This document shows positions 18,392 through 27,889 of a DNA stretch of 58,705 nt, piece by piece. Source of the stretch: Lachnospiraceae bacterium (GTDB lineage Bacteria; Bacillota; Clostridia; Lachnospirales; Lachnospiraceae); NCBI GenBank assembly GCA_029054245.1, contig JAIDFQ010000028.1, positions 1 through 58,705 of the forward strand. The letters run 5' to 3'. The translations under genes were made by a program, and so were the position numbers. The number at the start of each line of letters is the position of its first letter. Positions within the stretch are counted from its first letter, which is position 1. The notes under the pieces were generated by a model. The model was not told the DNA's origin, searched no databases, and saw only the letters and a program-made list of their open reading frames with translations.

Positions 18392-18571
18392 TTAATCAAC
18401 ACTGATGATTTCTTTCTTGTTGTAAGAGCCGCATGCTTTGCATACTCTGTGAGGCATCATCAGCGCGCCGCACTTGCTGCACTTCACCAATGTAGGAGCA
18501 CTCATTTTCCAGTTTGCTCTTCTTTTATCTCTTCTTGACTTTGAAGATTTATTCTTAGGACAAATAGACAT
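18392..18571 (-). CDS. rpmF: 50S ribosomal protein L32
   Basis: A 59-residue protein beginning MSICPKNKSSKSRRDKRRAN, with the zinc-binding cysteines CSKCG and CKACG. Both CxxC pairs are intact, so this is the zinc-bound (C+) form. The start has GGAGG 7 nt upstream and the gene lies 2 nt behind yceD. This is the standard yceD-rpmF pair. The usual next gene, plsX, is displaced by the sigma factor module. Confidence 0.97.
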   Translation of the reverse strand: MSICPKNKSSKSRRDKRRANWKMSAPTLVKCSKCGALMMPHRVCKACGSYNKKEIISVD

Positions 18572-18573
18572 CG

Positions 18574-19098
18574 TTACACCTCCTTATCCGCGTTAAAGAT
18601 ATCTTTAATAGCCGCCATTCTGGGATCCGGGACAAAGGTATCGCACCCGCATTCTCCCTCATTTAAATTGTGCCCACACTGCTTGCAGATTCCCTTGCAG
18701 TCCGGTCTGCACAAAACCTTAACAGGCATATTAACTAAGATTTCACCATAAAGGAGCGCTTCTGTATCCAGCTCATATAAAAGCATAAATCCTTGCTCGT
18801 CCTGATCCTCCATCTGCTCACCTGCATCGGGCGAAAACACTTCCTGTTCAAACTCCAAATGTATAGGCTGTTTCACCATCTTTAGGCATCTGTCGCAGGG
18901 AATTTCAAGTGCCAGATCCATCCTGCCCTTCATTAGGATCTTTCCATTCTCCAGATTGGAAAATGTCATCTCTACAGGCGATTTGTCACATATCCTGTAA
19001 TCGTTTCCCATGTAAGAAAAGCAATCCGGCTCATATATGAAACTTTCTTTTCTGTCTTTTCCCTCAGATGTAAATACATCTGTCAGATTAATCAACAT
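18574..19098 (-). CDS. yceD: YceD/DUF177 family protein
   Basis: 174 residues; members are linked to 23S rRNA or L32 metabolism and sit next to rpmF in most bacteria. The conserved core IPCDRCLKMVKQPI is near residue 85, and a C-terminal cysteine cluster (CRPDCKGICKQCGHN, GECGC) looks like a metal site. The ATG at 19098 is chosen over one 11 codons upstream because AGGGAG lies before it. Confidence 0.9.
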   Translation of the reverse strand: MLINLTDVFTSEGKDRKESFIYEPDCFSYMGNDYRICDKSPVEMTFSNLENGKILMKGRMDLALEIPCDRCLKMVKQPIHLEFEQEVFSPDAGEQMEDQDEQGFMLLYELDTEALLYGEILVNMPVKVLCRPDCKGICKQCGHNLNEGECGCDTFVPDPRMAAIKDIFNADKEV

Positions 19099-19197
19099 AT
19101 TAAGCTCCCTATGAATCACACACTTCAACAATTATAACGGCGGTTACAATATTTGTCAATACCTGCATAGATTTTTTTCACGTCCTCTTCTCCCTGC

Positions 19198-20400
19198 TTA
19201 AATCAATGCAACGGTTTCCCTGGCAATCGCAAGCTCCTCGTTCGTTGGAATGACAAATACTTTTGTTCTGCTTGAGGGAATGGAAATCAGGACATCTTCG
19301 CCACGCTTCGCATTTGCTTCCTCATCAAGTTCTATCCCCAAATAGCCAAGATAGGATGCCACCATGGTTCTTGTAAGAGGGTTATTCTCCCCGATTCCCG
19401 CGGTAAAGCAAATCACGTCCACACCGTTCATTGCCGCCGTGTAGGCTCCTATATATTTTGCCACTCTATAAGCAAACGCCTTCATGGTCCTTACAGCGGC
19501 AGCATCACCTGCATGATATGCTTTTTCCAAGTCTCTAAAGTCGGATGAAAAACCGCCCGATAAGCCCAGTACACCAGATTCTTTATTTAATACGCTTAAA
19601 ATCTCATTTACGGACTTGCCTTCCTTGTTACACAAAAATTCTATGATTGCAGGATCCAGATCCCCTGAGCGCGTTCCCATAATAAGTCCCTCTAAAGGCG
19701 TAAGCCCCATGGAAGTATCCACACACTTTCCATTCTTTACTGCCGAAATGCTGGCTCCATTCCCCAAGTGACAGACAATAATCTTCAGATCTTCGTATTT
19801 TTGATCTAACAATTTCGCTGCCCTTTTAGATACATAAGAATGACTGGTTCCATGGAAGCCGTATCTTCTAACCTTATAGTCTTCATAATAATGATAGGGA
19901 ATACCATAAAGATAAGCCTCCTCCGGCATTGTCTGATGAAACGCCGTGTCAAAAACAGCCACCATCGGCGTTTCCGGCATCAGTTCCATACAGGCTCTGA
20001 TCCCAATTAAATTTGCAGGATTGTGAAGAGGCGCTAAGTCATTACATTTTTCAATCGCTTTCATGACCTCATCTGTAATGAGAGTTGAAGACGCGAAATC
20101 TTCTCCCCCATGCACGATCCTGTGTCCTACTGCCCCAATCTCGTCAAGGCTCTTTACTACCCCCGTCTTCGCATCTGTCAGTGCATGAAGCACTAGTTCC
20201 ACTGCCTGCGTATGATCTTTCATCGGTGTTTCTGTCTCCTGCTTTGCCCCGCCAGCAGGTGCATACGTCATTTTACTTCCTTCAATACCGATTCTTTCGC
20301 AGAGTCCTTTCGCAATCACTTCCTCTGATTTCGAATTGATCAGCTGGAACTTAAGAGAAGAACTTCCACAATTGATTACAAGAACATTTATGTCTTTCAT
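19198..20400 (-). CDS. ackA: Acetate kinase
   Basis: Makes ATP and acetate from acetyl phosphate, the last step of acetate fermentation. 400 residues with NCGSSSLKFQL near the N-terminus, GHRIVHGGEDF, GFHGTSHSYV, CHLGNGASI, MGTRSGDLDP and FTAGIGENN, all family signatures in the right order. It follows pta with a 116-nt gap, a classic pair. The substrate acetyl phosphate comes from Pta. Confidence 0.97.
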   Translation of the reverse strand: MKDINVLVINCGSSSLKFQLINSKSEEVIAKGLCERIGIEGSKMTYAPAGGAKQETETPMKDHTQAVELVLHALTDAKTGVVKSLDEIGAVGHRIVHGGEDFASSTLITDEVMKAIEKCNDLAPLHNPANLIGIRACMELMPETPMVAVFDTAFHQTMPEEAYLYGIPYHYYEDYKVRRYGFHGTSHSYVSKRAAKLLDQKYEDLKIIVCHLGNGASISAVKNGKCVDTSMGLTPLEGLIMGTRSGDLDPAIIEFLCNKEGKSVNEILSVLNKESGVLGLSGGFSSDFRDLEKAYHAGDAAAVRTMKAFAYRVAKYIGAYTAAMNGVDVICFTAGIGENNPLTRTMVASYLGYLGIELDEEANAKRGEDVLISIPSSRTKVFVIPTNEELAIARETVALI

Positions 20401-20516
20401 GATTTTTCCTTTCCGTTTTTTATTTTAAAGCTATACGCCAAAAGCTCTCCAAGGGGAACACAATCCGTTCCGCCACAGGCATTTCCTGCGCCAGAAAGCT
20501 GCCTATCTGAATATTC

Positions 20517-21518
20517 TTATGCCAACTGTGCCTGAACCGCTGTAAGCGCAACCACACCTACAATATCCTGCCAGGAGCATCCTCTAGACAAATCATTGAC
20601 CGGTTTCGCAATTCCCTGAAGCATCGGTCCGTAAGCTTCTGCGTTCGCCAGTCTCTGCACCAACTTATATCCAATATTCCCACAGTCCAAATTGGGGAAG
20701 ATCAGCACATTCGCCTTACCAGCCACTTCGCTTCCCGGTGCTTTTGACTTTGCCACCTGGGGTACCAGCGCGGCATCTGTCTGTAGTTCTCCGTCCAGCA
20801 TAAGATTCGGATATTGTTCATGTGCGATTCTGGTCGCCTCCACCATTTTATCTACCAGCTCATGCTTGGCGCTTCCCTTGGTAGAATGTGACAGCATAGC
20901 AATAATCGGCTTCGCTCCCACCAGGCTCTTGAAGCTCTTGGCAGAAGTATCTGCAATCGCCGCCAATTCCTCTGGTGTGGGATCCTGGTTTAATCCACAG
21001 TCGGCAAACAGGAAGGTTCCATTTTCACCGAACTCACAATTCGGCACACACATCAGGAAAAAGCCTGAAACCAGCTTTACACCAGGCGCCGTCTTTAAGA
21101 TCTGCAAGGCGGGGCGCAGGGTATCCGCCGTTGCGTGGCAAGCGCCTGCCACCATGCCATCGGCATCGTTTGCTTTTACCATAATGACCCCGAAAGTAAG
21201 GTAATCACTAAGAAGGATGTCCCTTGCTTTCTCAAGCGTCATTCCCTTATTCTTTCTTGTCTCGTACAAAAGATTCACATAATCATCCAGCTTATCGCAC
21301 AACTCCGGATTAATGATCTCAACCCCGTCAAGCTCTATCTCCAGCCACGTAGCGCCATCCATGATTTTTTCTTCATTTCCAATCATTATGATATCTGCAA
21401 TCCCCTCTTTTACAATGTGTGAAGCTGCAATCAACGTCCGCTTGTCCGTTGTTTCCGGCAAAACGATGGTCTTTCGATCCATCCTTGCCTTGTCCTTTAT
21501 CACATCAATGTATGACAT
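20517..21518 (-). CDS. pta: Phosphate acetyltransferase
   Basis: Converts acetyl-CoA and phosphate to acetyl phosphate. 333 residues of the short (catalytic-domain-only) type: RKTIVLPETTDKRTL at the start, DGMVAGACHATADTLRPA, FADCGLNQDP, LSHSTKGSAKHE and GELQTDAALVP. The ATG at 21518 is chosen because AGGAG precedes it; a longer frame begins 14 codons upstream. It is transcribed from 21612-21640 and forms an operon with ackA. Confidence 0.96.
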   Translation of the reverse strand: MSYIDVIKDKARMDRKTIVLPETTDKRTLIAASHIVKEGIADIIMIGNEEKIMDGATWLEIELDGVEIINPELCDKLDDYVNLLYETRKNKGMTLEKARDILLSDYLTFGVIMVKANDADGMVAGACHATADTLRPALQILKTAPGVKLVSGFFLMCVPNCEFGENGTFLFADCGLNQDPTPEELAAIADTSAKSFKSLVGAKPIIAMLSHSTKGSAKHELVDKMVEATRIAHEQYPNLMLDGELQTDAALVPQVAKSKAPGSEVAGKANVLIFPNLDCGNIGYKLVQRLANAEAYGPMLQGIAKPVNDLSRGCSWQDIVGVVALTAVQAQLA

Positions 21519-21611
21519 ACCCCGTTCTCCTTTCACGCCCGCCTTTTCATTTTCCTGCAAGATATAAGCCAGCTTCTTTCTGACCTTGGCTTCCTGCTAT
21601 TTCTACTAAAA

Positions 21612-21640
21612 ATTATATTTCAAACCGCTTTTTACGGCAA
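21612..21640 (-). promoter_or_regulatory. Promoter of pta-ackA
   Basis: Minus strand TTGCCG (21635-21640), 17-nt spacer, consensus TATAAT (21612-21617), about 90 nt upstream of the pta start. Confidence 0.7.
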
Positions 21641-21681
21641 GCATAACCTGATAAAAAATTGTGTAAATTTTAATACAAAAT

Positions 21682-21710
21682 TTGCCTACCGACAAGTTTT
21701 ATGATACATT
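21682..21710 (+). promoter_or_regulatory. Promoter of tmcAL
   Basis: Plus strand TTGCCT (21682-21687), 17-nt spacer, TACATT (21705-21710). It is divergent from the pta promoter, with about 40 bp between the two -35 boxes. Confidence 0.5.
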
Positions 21711-21775
21711 TTAATTAACAAAATTATTATCAAAAAAATACAGCATCTTTATGCTGAAAATTGCGAGGATGATCC

Positions 21776-23044
21776 GTGAAAACAGCAGCAATAGTAGCCG
21801 AATACAATCCATTTCATAATGGACACCAATATCAGATTGAAGAGACAAAACGCCAGACAGGAGCAGACTTTATCCTTGTTCTTATGAGCGGCGATTTCGT
21901 TCAGCGCGGGGCGCCTGCACTGTGCAACAAATATATCCGGACGAAAATGGCGCTTATAGGCGGCGCTGATCTTGTAATTGAACTGCCAAGCCTTTATGCT
22001 CTTTCAAGCGCAGAGTTTTTTGCTGACGGTGCTGTCACTTTGCTGAACCAATTAAATGTCGTTGACATTTTATCATTCGGAAGTGAATCCGGTAACCTCT
22101 CTCTCTTTGAAAAGTGTACCGGCACCATGATCCGGCAGGCTGACCAGCTGACATCTATCATCCGGGAAGGCTTAAAGTGCGGTCTGCCTTTCCCGGCTGC
22201 AAGAGCAGATGCCATGTCAGAAATCTTTTTTACCTACCCAGACGCCGAGGAACTGAACGCCCTTTTTTCCTATCCCAACAACATCCTTGGCATGGAGTAC
22301 TGCAAGGCATTGCTTGCCACGAAAAGTCCTATCCGCCCGTTTACCATAAAGCGTGAGGATGCCGGCTACCATAATACCTCTGTTTCAGAGCATTCTTCCA
22401 AATATATCTCTGCATCAGCCATACGAAATGCCTTAACCCAGACCCCTGAGTTGGTTGCCAGATATGTCCCCTCTGAGGTATACCAGCTCATCACAGAATA
22501 CGGACTTCCCGCATCCCATCTTCAGGAAGATGCTTTTTCTATGCTGCTTTATTATAAGCTGCTTACTGAAAAAGACCATGGATTTTCAGCCTATTTAGAC
22601 TGCACCCCCGATTTGTCCGATAAAATCTGCAAAAATCTTGCCAACTACACCAGTTTTACTGATTTCTGCCATCTTTTAAAGACAAAAGAAATTACTTACA
22701 CGCGTCTAAGCCGGGTGATGATGCATATTTTACTCAATATCAAAACCCCTGAATATTTCCGTCCTCCCCTGCTTTCAAGGAAGCTTTATGCCCCTTATGC
22801 CAGGCTATTAGGTTTTAAAAAAGAAGCTTCCCCACTCCTTTCTGCCATCAAAAAAAGCAGCTCTATTCCGCTGCTTTCAAAACCTGCCGATGCTGCTTCC
22901 CTTTTGAACAGGGAAGCCTTTGCCATGCTGCAGCAGGATATTTTCTGCGCATCTGTCTACGAGTCCGCCGTATTTCATTATACCGGTAAGCAACCCTTAA
23001 ACGAACTAAAACAATCGCCAATCATCCTTCCGCAGCTGACATAA
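21776..23044 (+). CDS. tmcAL: tRNA(Met) cytidine acetate ligase TmcAL (YlbM family)
   Basis: The only plus-strand gene. 422 residues, starting GTG behind GAGG. The N-terminal nucleotidyltransferase HxGH-type motif is in EYNPFHNGHQYQIE, then MSGDFVQRGAPAL and the KISGSSIR-like element SKYISASAIRNAL. The family uses ATP and acetate to acetylate C34 of elongator tRNA-Met. Its divergent neighbours pta-ackA make acetate, which may be coincidence but is suggestive. It converges on the diguanylate cyclase gene with a 26-nt gap and no visible terminator. Confidence 0.9.
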   Translation: MKTAAIVAEYNPFHNGHQYQIEETKRQTGADFILVLMSGDFVQRGAPALCNKYIRTKMALIGGADLVIELPSLYALSSAEFFADGAVTLLNQLNVVDILSFGSESGNLSLFEKCTGTMIRQADQLTSIIREGLKCGLPFPAARADAMSEIFFTYPDAEELNALFSYPNNILGMEYCKALLATKSPIRPFTIKREDAGYHNTSVSEHSSKYISASAIRNALTQTPELVARYVPSEVYQLITEYGLPASHLQEDAFSMLLYYKLLTEKDHGFSAYLDCTPDLSDKICKNLANYTSFTDFCHLLKTKEITYTRLSRVMMHILLNIKTPEYFRPPLLSRKLYAPYARLLGFKKEASPLLSAIKKSSSIPLLSKPADAASLLNREAFAMLQQDIFCASVYESAVFHYTGKQPLNELKQSPIILPQLT

Positions 23045-23070
23045 ATCCTTTACAAACTATTTACCGACAT

Positions 23071-24354
23071 TTAATAAACGACGCGGTCGCGCCCTTGTTT
23101 TTTTCCAAGGTAGAGTTTTTCATCTGCCTCTCTTATTATGTAATCGATTTTTTCTTTGCTGCCTTCCACAATGCCAAATGTCATGGTAATACGGATTCCC
23201 TTTTCTTTCTGATAGTCTATGCCTGTATTGCGGATCTGTTCCATCAGTTCCTCCACAGATTTTACCGTGTCCTCCAGACCATAGTTTTCAAATATCAAAA
23301 GGAACTCCTCTCCTCCCCACCTTACAGCAAATCCCTTTCTGTGCATATGCGCCTTTAATTTATCTGCAAGATGGATTAATACAATATCACCGCACTCATG
23401 CCCATAAGTGTCGTTTACCTTTTTAAAATAATCCACATCTCCCAGCGCTATACTAAAGGGGACACCGGTTTTCCTAAAGTCGCTTTGTACCTGCGCAAGC
23501 ATCTTTTCTCCGCTCCGCCTGTTATAAAGCTTCGTCAGAATATCCTGTTCAATTAATTCCCTTAAGGATTTCTGCATCATTACCGCATGTTTTCCCATTC
23601 CACCCAATTCATCGTTCCGCCTGAGCACGTTTAGATCCAGCTGCGCACGCAGATTACCGCTAGTGACCTTTTCCAGAAATTCTTCCATCTTTCGTATTGC
23701 GTCAACCAGCTTCCCCGAAAATCGAATCGTAAAAAATCCTGCAAGCAAAATTGCCGTAATCGCCAAAAGCAAAATCGGCAATATCGCCCGCCGCACAAGT
23801 CCGTCTACATACTCTGACGGTTTGCCCACAAAAATCATTCCGACACAACTGCCGTCAGAATTAGAAAGCGGCGCATAATAAGCAAAGTATTTCTTATTGT
23901 CGATAAGCACACTCGGATAAAACGCTTCTTCTCCGCTCTCCAATACATCCTTTGTCACCACCGGATTGGACTTTGTTCCCGTCATACGCCCACCCTGATC
24001 ATCCATAATGGTCGTAAGAATCCGTATATCCTGGTAAAAAAAAGTGACATCAGCATCCGTATGTTCTTTCACTTTATCAACAATAGAAAAATCACCGCTG
24101 ATCTGATATTCCCCTTTGAACAGAGTAACACTCCCATCCTCATTTATCACATGATAATCTCCCGGATACAATTCATCATACATCATGAGGATGGTATTGC
24201 TTAAATTCTTCAGTCCTTTTTGTGCCTCCTGCCCAATAGAATCCGCCAGACTCTTGGTACTTAAAGCCGTTATAACCAATACCAACAGCACAATAGGTAT
24301 AATCGAGATCCTAAGCAGTGCCCAGTATAAGCTGTTTTGTTCTATCTTTTTCAT
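23071..24354 (-). CDS. Membrane diguanylate cyclase: Cache-HAMP-GGDEF
   Basis: About 427 residues. Membrane segment 1 (IIPIVLLVLVITAL), an extracellular single-Cache-like sensor (about 40-190; DVTFFYQDIRILTTI, YFAYYAPLSNSDGSCVGMIFVG), membrane segment 2 (AILPILLLAITAILLAGFF), HAMP (about 215-265) and GGDEF from about 265. The signature is RWGGEEFLLIF, so active. The product inhibition site (RxxD five residues before GGDEF) reads RKGF, so it is probably not inhibited by c-di-GMP. It is the last gene of the mixed transporter operon, 26 nt behind a binding lipoprotein. The ATG at 24354 follows GGAGGGGCGG. Confidence 0.88.
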   Translation of the reverse strand: MKKIEQNSLYWALLRISIIPIVLLVLVITALSTKSLADSIGQEAQKGLKNLSNTILMMYDELYPGDYHVINEDGSVTLFKGEYQISGDFSIVDKVKEHTDADVTFFYQDIRILTTIMDDQGGRMTGTKSNPVVTKDVLESGEEAFYPSVLIDNKKYFAYYAPLSNSDGSCVGMIFVGKPSEYVDGLVRRAILPILLLAITAILLAGFFTIRFSGKLVDAIRKMEEFLEKVTSGNLRAQLDLNVLRRNDELGGMGKHAVMMQKSLRELIEQDILTKLYNRRSGEKMLAQVQSDFRKTGVPFSIALGDVDYFKKVNDTYGHECGDIVLIHLADKLKAHMHRKGFAVRWGGEEFLLIFENYGLEDTVKSVEELMEQIRNTGIDYQKEKGIRITMTFGIVEGSKEKIDYIIREADEKLYLGKKQGRDRVVY

Positions 24355-24380
24355 CCGCCCCTCCAATAGTGCAATGGATT

Positions 24381-26768
24381 CTAACGGTTCTCATTTACAT
24401 AAATCTGCACTCTGCTCTGGATGATGGAAGCAACATCCTTTGCACTCTTTTGTCCCGCAAAATACGGCGCCGACTCTTCCGTAATAATGTTCAACAGCAT
24501 ATCATCCTGTTTGTAAACCTGCGTAAAACTGTAAAGCTGTTCCATAAAGTCTTCCGTCTCCTGCTTTGTCATCGGTGGGATGATGATTTCCTGACCATTG
24601 ATATAATACGTGCTGTCATACTCCTGTTTATTCCCGTTTTCATCCATATAGTAGGGTTTTTTCATCGCCTCCGCAGCAAGCTCATTCAAACGCTTTATGC
24701 TGAGAGGGAAGCTGTAATTAATATTTTCTTTCTGATATTCATCGGTGAGGAAGGTACGCAAAAACGCCCATGCCCCCTCTTTATTGTTTGACTTTGCAGA
24801 CAATGCAAACTGCATATCCGCAGAAATGACGGAGCCGTCTTCATTGGAAGAAGGAAAACCGATCATAGTGACCTTTTCTCCAAAGCTCCCCTTTTCAATG
24901 TTATTATAATCTCTGAAATTGCTAAGATAGTATACGGATGCAAGTACTTTCCCGTCCCGCCACATAGACTCATAATTGTTCCAATATTCATCTGTATAAA
25001 TATCATCATCTATCACATCCGGGAAGGTTCCAATAAACTCAAGCATTTGAATAAATTCATCTGAATTAAAATTACAGGTGCCATTCTCCCAGTCAATAAA
25101 TTGGTTTCCAGACATGGACATACAATACATAAGCATCGTGCTTTTCGTCGTACTTTCAAGCAGCTGTGTCCCCTCCGGCTTTGAGGCAAGCAGATCCATC
25201 GCCTCCTGTACCGTCCATCCTCTCTCTTCTCCCACATCGGAAGCCTTGGCAAGGATCGTATGAATGGAATAAGACGGAACCAGGGAATACATTTTTCCGT
25301 TTACAGAAAATGCTTCCAAGATATTTGGCATAAAATTATTGATATCTAGTTCTTCATCCTTTTCAATATATGGCTTGAAATCTTCAAAAAGTCCCTTTGA
25401 AATATAACTTTCCATCGGCATTGCATAATTGACCAAAAGAATATCCGGCACCTTCCCTGAGGCAATATCTGTATTGAGCCTGTTAATCCCTGCCATATAA
25501 TCGCCGTCCGTAGCATATATGGAACCATAATCCAGAATGGAGATCCTATAATCTTCATTTTCTTTGTTAAACTTAATTGCACTGCGCCTCACATTCCAGT
25601 TAGAATCAGCCATAGCTAGCACAATGACCTGTTTCTCCTTAACCTCCTCTGGAGGCACCTTTGTAAATAAGGCAAGCACATTATTCCCCGTCTCCATATC
25701 ATCATATGTTGCAAAAAAATCTTCGCCATTCATTCCTATTACCTGATATAGACCATAAATGTCCAAATCAGAATCTATGAAACTCATGATCTGCTTTTTG
25801 TCCGAATCTCCTATGTTATATCCATACACACCGTAACTGTCCGTAAGGTACAGATCGTACCCCTTCCCCGCATAAAAGAAATAGTTATAGGAGGATCCCG
25901 GAAATTGATTCTTCTCTCCGATTGTTCCGGTTTCCAAATCAACAGTTGCCATAGACATGCCGTTTTCTTCATAAAAAACAGCAATCAATCCTCCATCCTC
26001 AAGCGTAATGAAGTTTGCACTTTCAAACACACTTTGGTTTCCATTCTGAGACATGACCCCTAAGTAATTACCCTCAAAGTCAAATTTCATAAATATGCCA
26101 TATGAATTGACGTAAATTCCTCTCTCCTTGTCAAGAATCAGATCCCTTACGTACAAATACCCATTATCCGCCCCCAACTGTGCAAAATCCGGTATGTCAT
26201 TGAGCTTGACAGAAAACAACTCCTCTCCGGAAAGGGTCATCTTTACAAGATAATAATCATCTATATACTCTACTTCTCCTGCATCCTCGAATGCCATATC
26301 ATCTTCAATCCCATCGTCTGCCGTATCCTCTCCGTCCTCTTCTGAAGGTTCCTCCTGCGGCATATCTGCTGGATGATAATCATTCTTGATGCAATAGATG
26401 TTTGCATCATCGTCCATGCTGATGGAATTGATACTCGCATACTCCATCAGGGGAACGCGGTGGCTTTCCCCTATCGTTCCATCTTCTTTCAGTTCAAAGA
26501 AGACGATTGCCGAGTCCGATCCATCATCCGACCATGAATATCCATACGCATAAATCTTATCCCCTGCGCGGACAATCTGATTGATATTCTGGTCTTTCAC
26601 CCCCAAGTCCACGTCCTGCATCCTGTATACATAATCTTTGGAAACAGCTGCCGCCTGTGGATCATTTACTTCCTTTTTTCCGCATGCAGCAAAACAAATG
26701 ACCGCTAAAGATACCATCGCAAGTAAAATGATACTCTTTTTCAATCCTCTTTTTAAAAGTCCTGCCAT
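24381..26768 (-). CDS. Extracellular solute-binding lipoprotein with N-terminal propeller-like region (paralogue 1)
   Basis: 795 residues. Lipoprotein signal with Cys29 (VICFAAC). Residues about 30-385 look like a beta-propeller: repeated short blocks on a GDKIYAYGYS, DANIYCIKND, NGYLYVRDLILD and KGYDLYLTDSYGVYGY pattern, with a very acidic loop (EEPSEEDGEDTADDGIEDD). Residues about 385-795 resemble a family-1 sugar-binding protein (VIVLAMADSNWNVRRSAIKFN, PDILLVNYAMPMESYI, ALSAKSNNKEGAWAFLRTFL). It ends IQSRVQIYVNENR, nearly the same as the second lipoprotein (31992-34244). The ligand is unknown. The gene overlaps its upstream neighbour by 16 nt. Confidence 0.8.
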   Translation of the reverse strand: MAGLLKRGLKKSIILLAMVSLAVICFAACGKKEVNDPQAAAVSKDYVYRMQDVDLGVKDQNINQIVRAGDKIYAYGYSWSDDGSDSAIVFFELKEDGTIGESHRVPLMEYASINSISMDDDANIYCIKNDYHPADMPQEEPSEEDGEDTADDGIEDDMAFEDAGEVEYIDDYYLVKMTLSGEELFSVKLNDIPDFAQLGADNGYLYVRDLILDKERGIYVNSYGIFMKFDFEGNYLGVMSQNGNQSVFESANFITLEDGGLIAVFYEENGMSMATVDLETGTIGEKNQFPGSSYNYFFYAGKGYDLYLTDSYGVYGYNIGDSDKKQIMSFIDSDLDIYGLYQVIGMNGEDFFATYDDMETGNNVLALFTKVPPEEVKEKQVIVLAMADSNWNVRRSAIKFNKENEDYRISILDYGSIYATDGDYMAGINRLNTDIASGKVPDILLVNYAMPMESYISKGLFEDFKPYIEKDEELDINNFMPNILEAFSVNGKMYSLVPSYSIHTILAKASDVGEERGWTVQEAMDLLASKPEGTQLLESTTKSTMLMYCMSMSGNQFIDWENGTCNFNSDEFIQMLEFIGTFPDVIDDDIYTDEYWNNYESMWRDGKVLASVYYLSNFRDYNNIEKGSFGEKVTMIGFPSSNEDGSVISADMQFALSAKSNNKEGAWAFLRTFLTDEYQKENINYSFPLSIKRLNELAAEAMKKPYYMDENGNKQEYDSTYYINGQEIIIPPMTKQETEDFMEQLYSFTQVYKQDDMLLNIITEESAPYFAGQKSAKDVASIIQSRVQIYVNENR

Positions 26769-27853
26769 CTATCCTTTTCCCCTTTCATTTTCAAAACCAT
26801 CTGATCCTTCACATCGATCAGAAAATGCCCGGCATCCTTTAAGGTCCATTTTCTATGCCGCCATTTGCCAATTACATACACCGCAATAATGATGATGGGA
26901 ATCATCAGGAAAATAAACTGAAATAATAAAATCAGTGCCTTTACATCCTCCCACCCTCTTGCGATATTCTCCCAGTAGGGGAACCTGACCGCACTGATCT
27001 GCATGGATCTGGTTCCATAGTCAAGAATAACAGGTATCAGCGCCTCTTTCAAGTAACGGGAGGAATTTTCTACCATGACCATATCTGTTTCTTCTACTCC
27101 CAATTTTTCTTTGATACAATTATAAACAAAGCCCTTCACCGGGTTAGGCGCTGTCACCTCATAGACACTGATTCCACTGCTGGTTCCATATTCCGCAAGA
27201 GTCTCATTTGAGACATAAACAATCGTCTTATCAAGTCCTGCCCGCTCGGCAAACCTGCCTTCCTGCCGTTTGATCACCCCCGCCACATGGTGAGGTACAT
27301 TTCCAATCCATACCGTCATTCCAGCAATATCACTGGATCCAAATAACTGCCAGGCAGCATCTTCATCCAGCACAACGGCATCCTTCATCAAATCGCTGCC
27401 CGAAAAATAGCCGCCGGATACAAGTTGTATCGGATGAAATAAGAAGAAATCTCCTCCCACTCCTATGGCTGACGCTTTTAACTGTCCTTTTTCACTTATG
27501 ACCTCAATCGTCCCCATAGAACTGTATGCATCGATAAACAGCCTTTCCCCTTTTTCTCCTTTTTTGTCTTCCTCGGAAAGCACCTCATTAAGGCTCTGTT
27601 CCAACTGTTTTTCAAAGCTCATAATCATATATTCATCCACTTCCACGCGCTCTGCAAAAAAGCAGCTGACCTGGGCGCTGCCGCCCTCCTCATCCCAGCG
27701 CGCTGCCGCCTGCTGGTCGATCAAATGCGCCACCTTAAAATCAGACCAGAGGGTGAGGATCAGATACAGAATAAAAGACATCAAGGCAATCAACGAAAAC
27801 ACAATCTGTTTTATGGATAAGGATTTAAAAAAATCTTTTATCTTTAAAGCCAT
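26753..27853 (-). CDS. Membrane protein with MacB/FtsX-like periplasmic-core domain
   Basis: 366 residues. One N-terminal membrane segment (IVFSLIALMSFILYLILTLW), an extracellular domain of about 230 residues with MacB core features (VSGGYFSGSDLMKDAVVLDE, key SGGYFSGSDL; WQLFGSSDIAGMTVWIGN; HHVAGVIK), then one further hydrophobic segment near the C-terminus (ALILLFQFIFLMIPIIIIAVYV) and a basic tail. FtsX/MacB permeases usually have four membrane segments; only two are seen, so this may be a reduced permease or a substrate-handling subunit. No ATPase partner is encoded nearby. It sits between the HlyD-like adaptor and a binding lipoprotein. Confidence 0.6.
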   Translation of the reverse strand: MALKIKDFFKSLSIKQIVFSLIALMSFILYLILTLWSDFKVAHLIDQQAAARWDEEGGSAQVSCFFAERVEVDEYMIMSFEKQLEQSLNEVLSEEDKKGEKGERLFIDAYSSMGTIEVISEKGQLKASAIGVGGDFFLFHPIQLVSGGYFSGSDLMKDAVVLDEDAAWQLFGSSDIAGMTVWIGNVPHHVAGVIKRQEGRFAERAGLDKTIVYVSNETLAEYGTSSGISVYEVTAPNPVKGFVYNCIKEKLGVEETDMVMVENSSRYLKEALIPVILDYGTRSMQISAVRFPYWENIARGWEDVKALILLFQFIFLMIPIIIIAVYVIGKWRHRKWTLKDAGHFLIDVKDQMVLKMKGEKDRWQDF

Positions 27854-27889
27854 CTGTCTTCTCCTTTCCGCCCTAGCCGTCTCATAAGT

